This document shows positions 13,452 to 14,441 of a stretch of 14,441 bases of DNA, piece after piece. The position numbers were made by a program, and so were the translations under genes. The stretch comes from JACVRX01 sp035697245 (GTDB lineage Bacteria > Actinomycetota > Actinomycetes > Jiangellales > Jiangellaceae), in contig DASSDH010000265.1 in NCBI GenBank assembly GCA_035697245.1, forward strand, positions 1-14,441, given 5' to 3'. The notes beneath the pieces were generated by a model. The model was given only the letters and a program-made list of their open reading frames with translations, ran no database searches and had not been told where the DNA came from. The number at the start of each line of letters is the position of its first letter. The stretch's first letter is position 1.

Positions 13452-14441
13452 TCATGGGTCTGGCACCGACATGGGCAGCGGGGGTTGCCGGTGTGCCATC
13501 GATCGCGCTGTCGGGCGTCTGGTAAGTGCCGGCGCCGAGGCCATCGGCGGCCCTGTGGCGGAGGTGGCAGAGGCTGCCGGACTTGCTCGCGCTGGCGCTG
13601 GCTGTTGACTCGGGTGTCGGGGGTCGTCGGGGGGAACGAAGGCTCGTTTGCCTTTGCCGGTTACGAGCGCCCAGTGGAGTCGGGTTTTGAGGTCGTGGTG
13701 GAAGGTGCACAGGGGGTCGAGTTCGTCGAGGCGGGTGTGTTTGGTCTGCGCCCAGGGTTTCTGGTGGTCGTATTCGATCTGTCTGCGGTGGCAGCCTTGG
13801 ACCGAGCAGAGGGGGTTGGCCCACATCATCGCGATCTTCTGTGCGGTGGTCGGCCCGCGGCCCAAGTGGGTGACGTTGGCCACGTCGACACCATTGGTGA
13901 TGACCAGCTTGACGATGGCATTGCCGAGCAGGTCACGAGCGACGGATACCGGGACGGGGCCGACCCCGGCTATCTCGCACAGCTCTTCGCCCTGGACCTG
14001 GCCGCGGCGCAGGGCTGCTGCGTCGATGCGTAGTAACGCCAGGTAACGGGGGTTGGACCAGCGGCTCGGCGGCACCGGGCACACGGGCCGACCGCTGGCG
14101 CGGAAGATCCCCGGATCGCCGGGAACCGGCCTTCCCATGCCATCAGCGGCGTCCTGGAGCCTGCCACCATCGAGCTTCCGCCCGTCGTCGACGAGGCCCG
14201 GACTCCGTTCGGTCGCCGGTGGGGCTGGCTGGTCGCCACCGGCGGCGTGTTCGGCCATCACCATCAATGCGTCGAAGGCGTAGGCCTCCACCGACTCGTG
14301 GCGACCTGCGCGGCGGGCGGCGGTGAAGACCTGGTCGGTGATGGCGTTGAGGACGGTGACAAATGCGGCGCCGGCGTGGGCGGTGCCGCGGGCGGACAGG
14401 TTCCAGCCGCCTTCGCCGTCGCGGTAATGCCGCAGCCGCCG
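13452..14441 (-). CDS. DUF222/HNH endonuclease domain protein (partial, 5' end beyond window)
   Basis: 329 codons are visible and the frame stays open to the right edge. At the edge it reads the end of the DUF222 helical region: GGWNLSARGTAHAGAAFVTV, then NAITDQVFTAARRAGR and EAYAFDALMVMAEHA. The HNH nuclease motif follows with CSVQGC, EYDHQKPW (Asp-His at 13764-13769), LDELDPLCTFHHDLKT and WALVTGKGKR. These are the zinc cysteines and catalytic His region. The C-terminus is a low-complexity Pro/Ala/Ser tail of about 60 residues with no recognisable domain. Such proteins occur in many copies in actinobacteria, some with 13E12-type mobile repeats. Their biological role is poorly known. The coding sequence appears intact as far as it can be seen. 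Confidence 0.88.
   Translation of the reverse strand, partial: RRLRHYRDGEGGWNLSARGTAHAGAAFVTVLNAITDQVFTAARRAGRHESVEAYAFDALMVMAEHAAGGDQPAPPATERSPGLVDDGRKLDGGRLQDAADGMGRPVPGDPGIFRASGRPVCPVPPSRWSNPRYLALLRIDAAALRRGQVQGEELCEIAGVGPVPVSVARDLLGNAIVKLVITNGVDVANVTHLGRGPTTAQKIAMMWANPLCSVQGCHRRQIEYDHQKPWAQTKHTRLDELDPLCTFHHDLKTRLHWALVTGKGKRAFVPPDDPRHPSQQPAPARASPAASATSATGPPMASAPALTRRPTARSMAHRQPPLPMSVPDP

Noticed and set aside
13485..14033. 182-codon open frame on the + strand opposite the HNH gene
   Set aside because: The minus strand carries clear DUF222 and HNH motifs. The + frame shows none.

Overview
The window looks like chromosomal DNA of a high-GC actinobacterium. Support for this: GC-rich codon use, GTG starts, a typical lipobox lipoprotein with an acidic Gly/Asp linker, and a DUF222/HNH endonuclease of the kind multiplied in actinobacterial genomes. 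The genus cannot be fixed from the sequence; Jiangellales or Streptomyces-like relatives are guesses. No rRNA, tRNA, CRISPR array or insertion sequence was seen. No gap without a gene exceeds about 200 bases.

Region 1 (1-6742, all + strand) is a carbohydrate uptake and breakdown block. It holds the tail of a medium-chain dehydrogenase, a sugar-phosphate isomerase/epimerase-type TIM barrel, a possible hairpin terminator, and then a CUT1 ABC importer (lipoprotein binding protein and two permeases, no ATPase gene). Next come the remains of an SGNH/GDSL hydrolase, an MGH1-like (GH63-type) glycoside hydrolase and a histidine phosphatase. Start/stop overlaps suggest tight coupling. The importer would bring in a glycoside or oligosaccharide, the hydrolase would cleave it, and the dehydrogenase and isomerase would process the sugar. 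The SGNH esterase step has been lost by an internal deletion.

Region 2 (6761-11752) is the most unusual part. Two GT4 glycosyltransferases diverge from one shared CATG, so their start codons overlap. Next is a minus-strand pair: a 6-pyruvoyl-tetrahydropterin-synthase-like protein with Glu in place of the catalytic Cys, and a medium-chain dehydrogenase lacking the zinc ligands. Divergent from that pair is a fusion of GTP cyclohydrolase II with a RibD-type reductase that has no deaminase domain. Together they suggest a GTP-derived pyrimidine or pterin pathway, perhaps with a glycosylated product. The link is inferred from gene order.

Region 3 (11780-14441, minus strand) is ordinary: a VOC protein downstream of a YihY/BrkB membrane protein, and a DUF222/HNH endonuclease gene running off the right edge.
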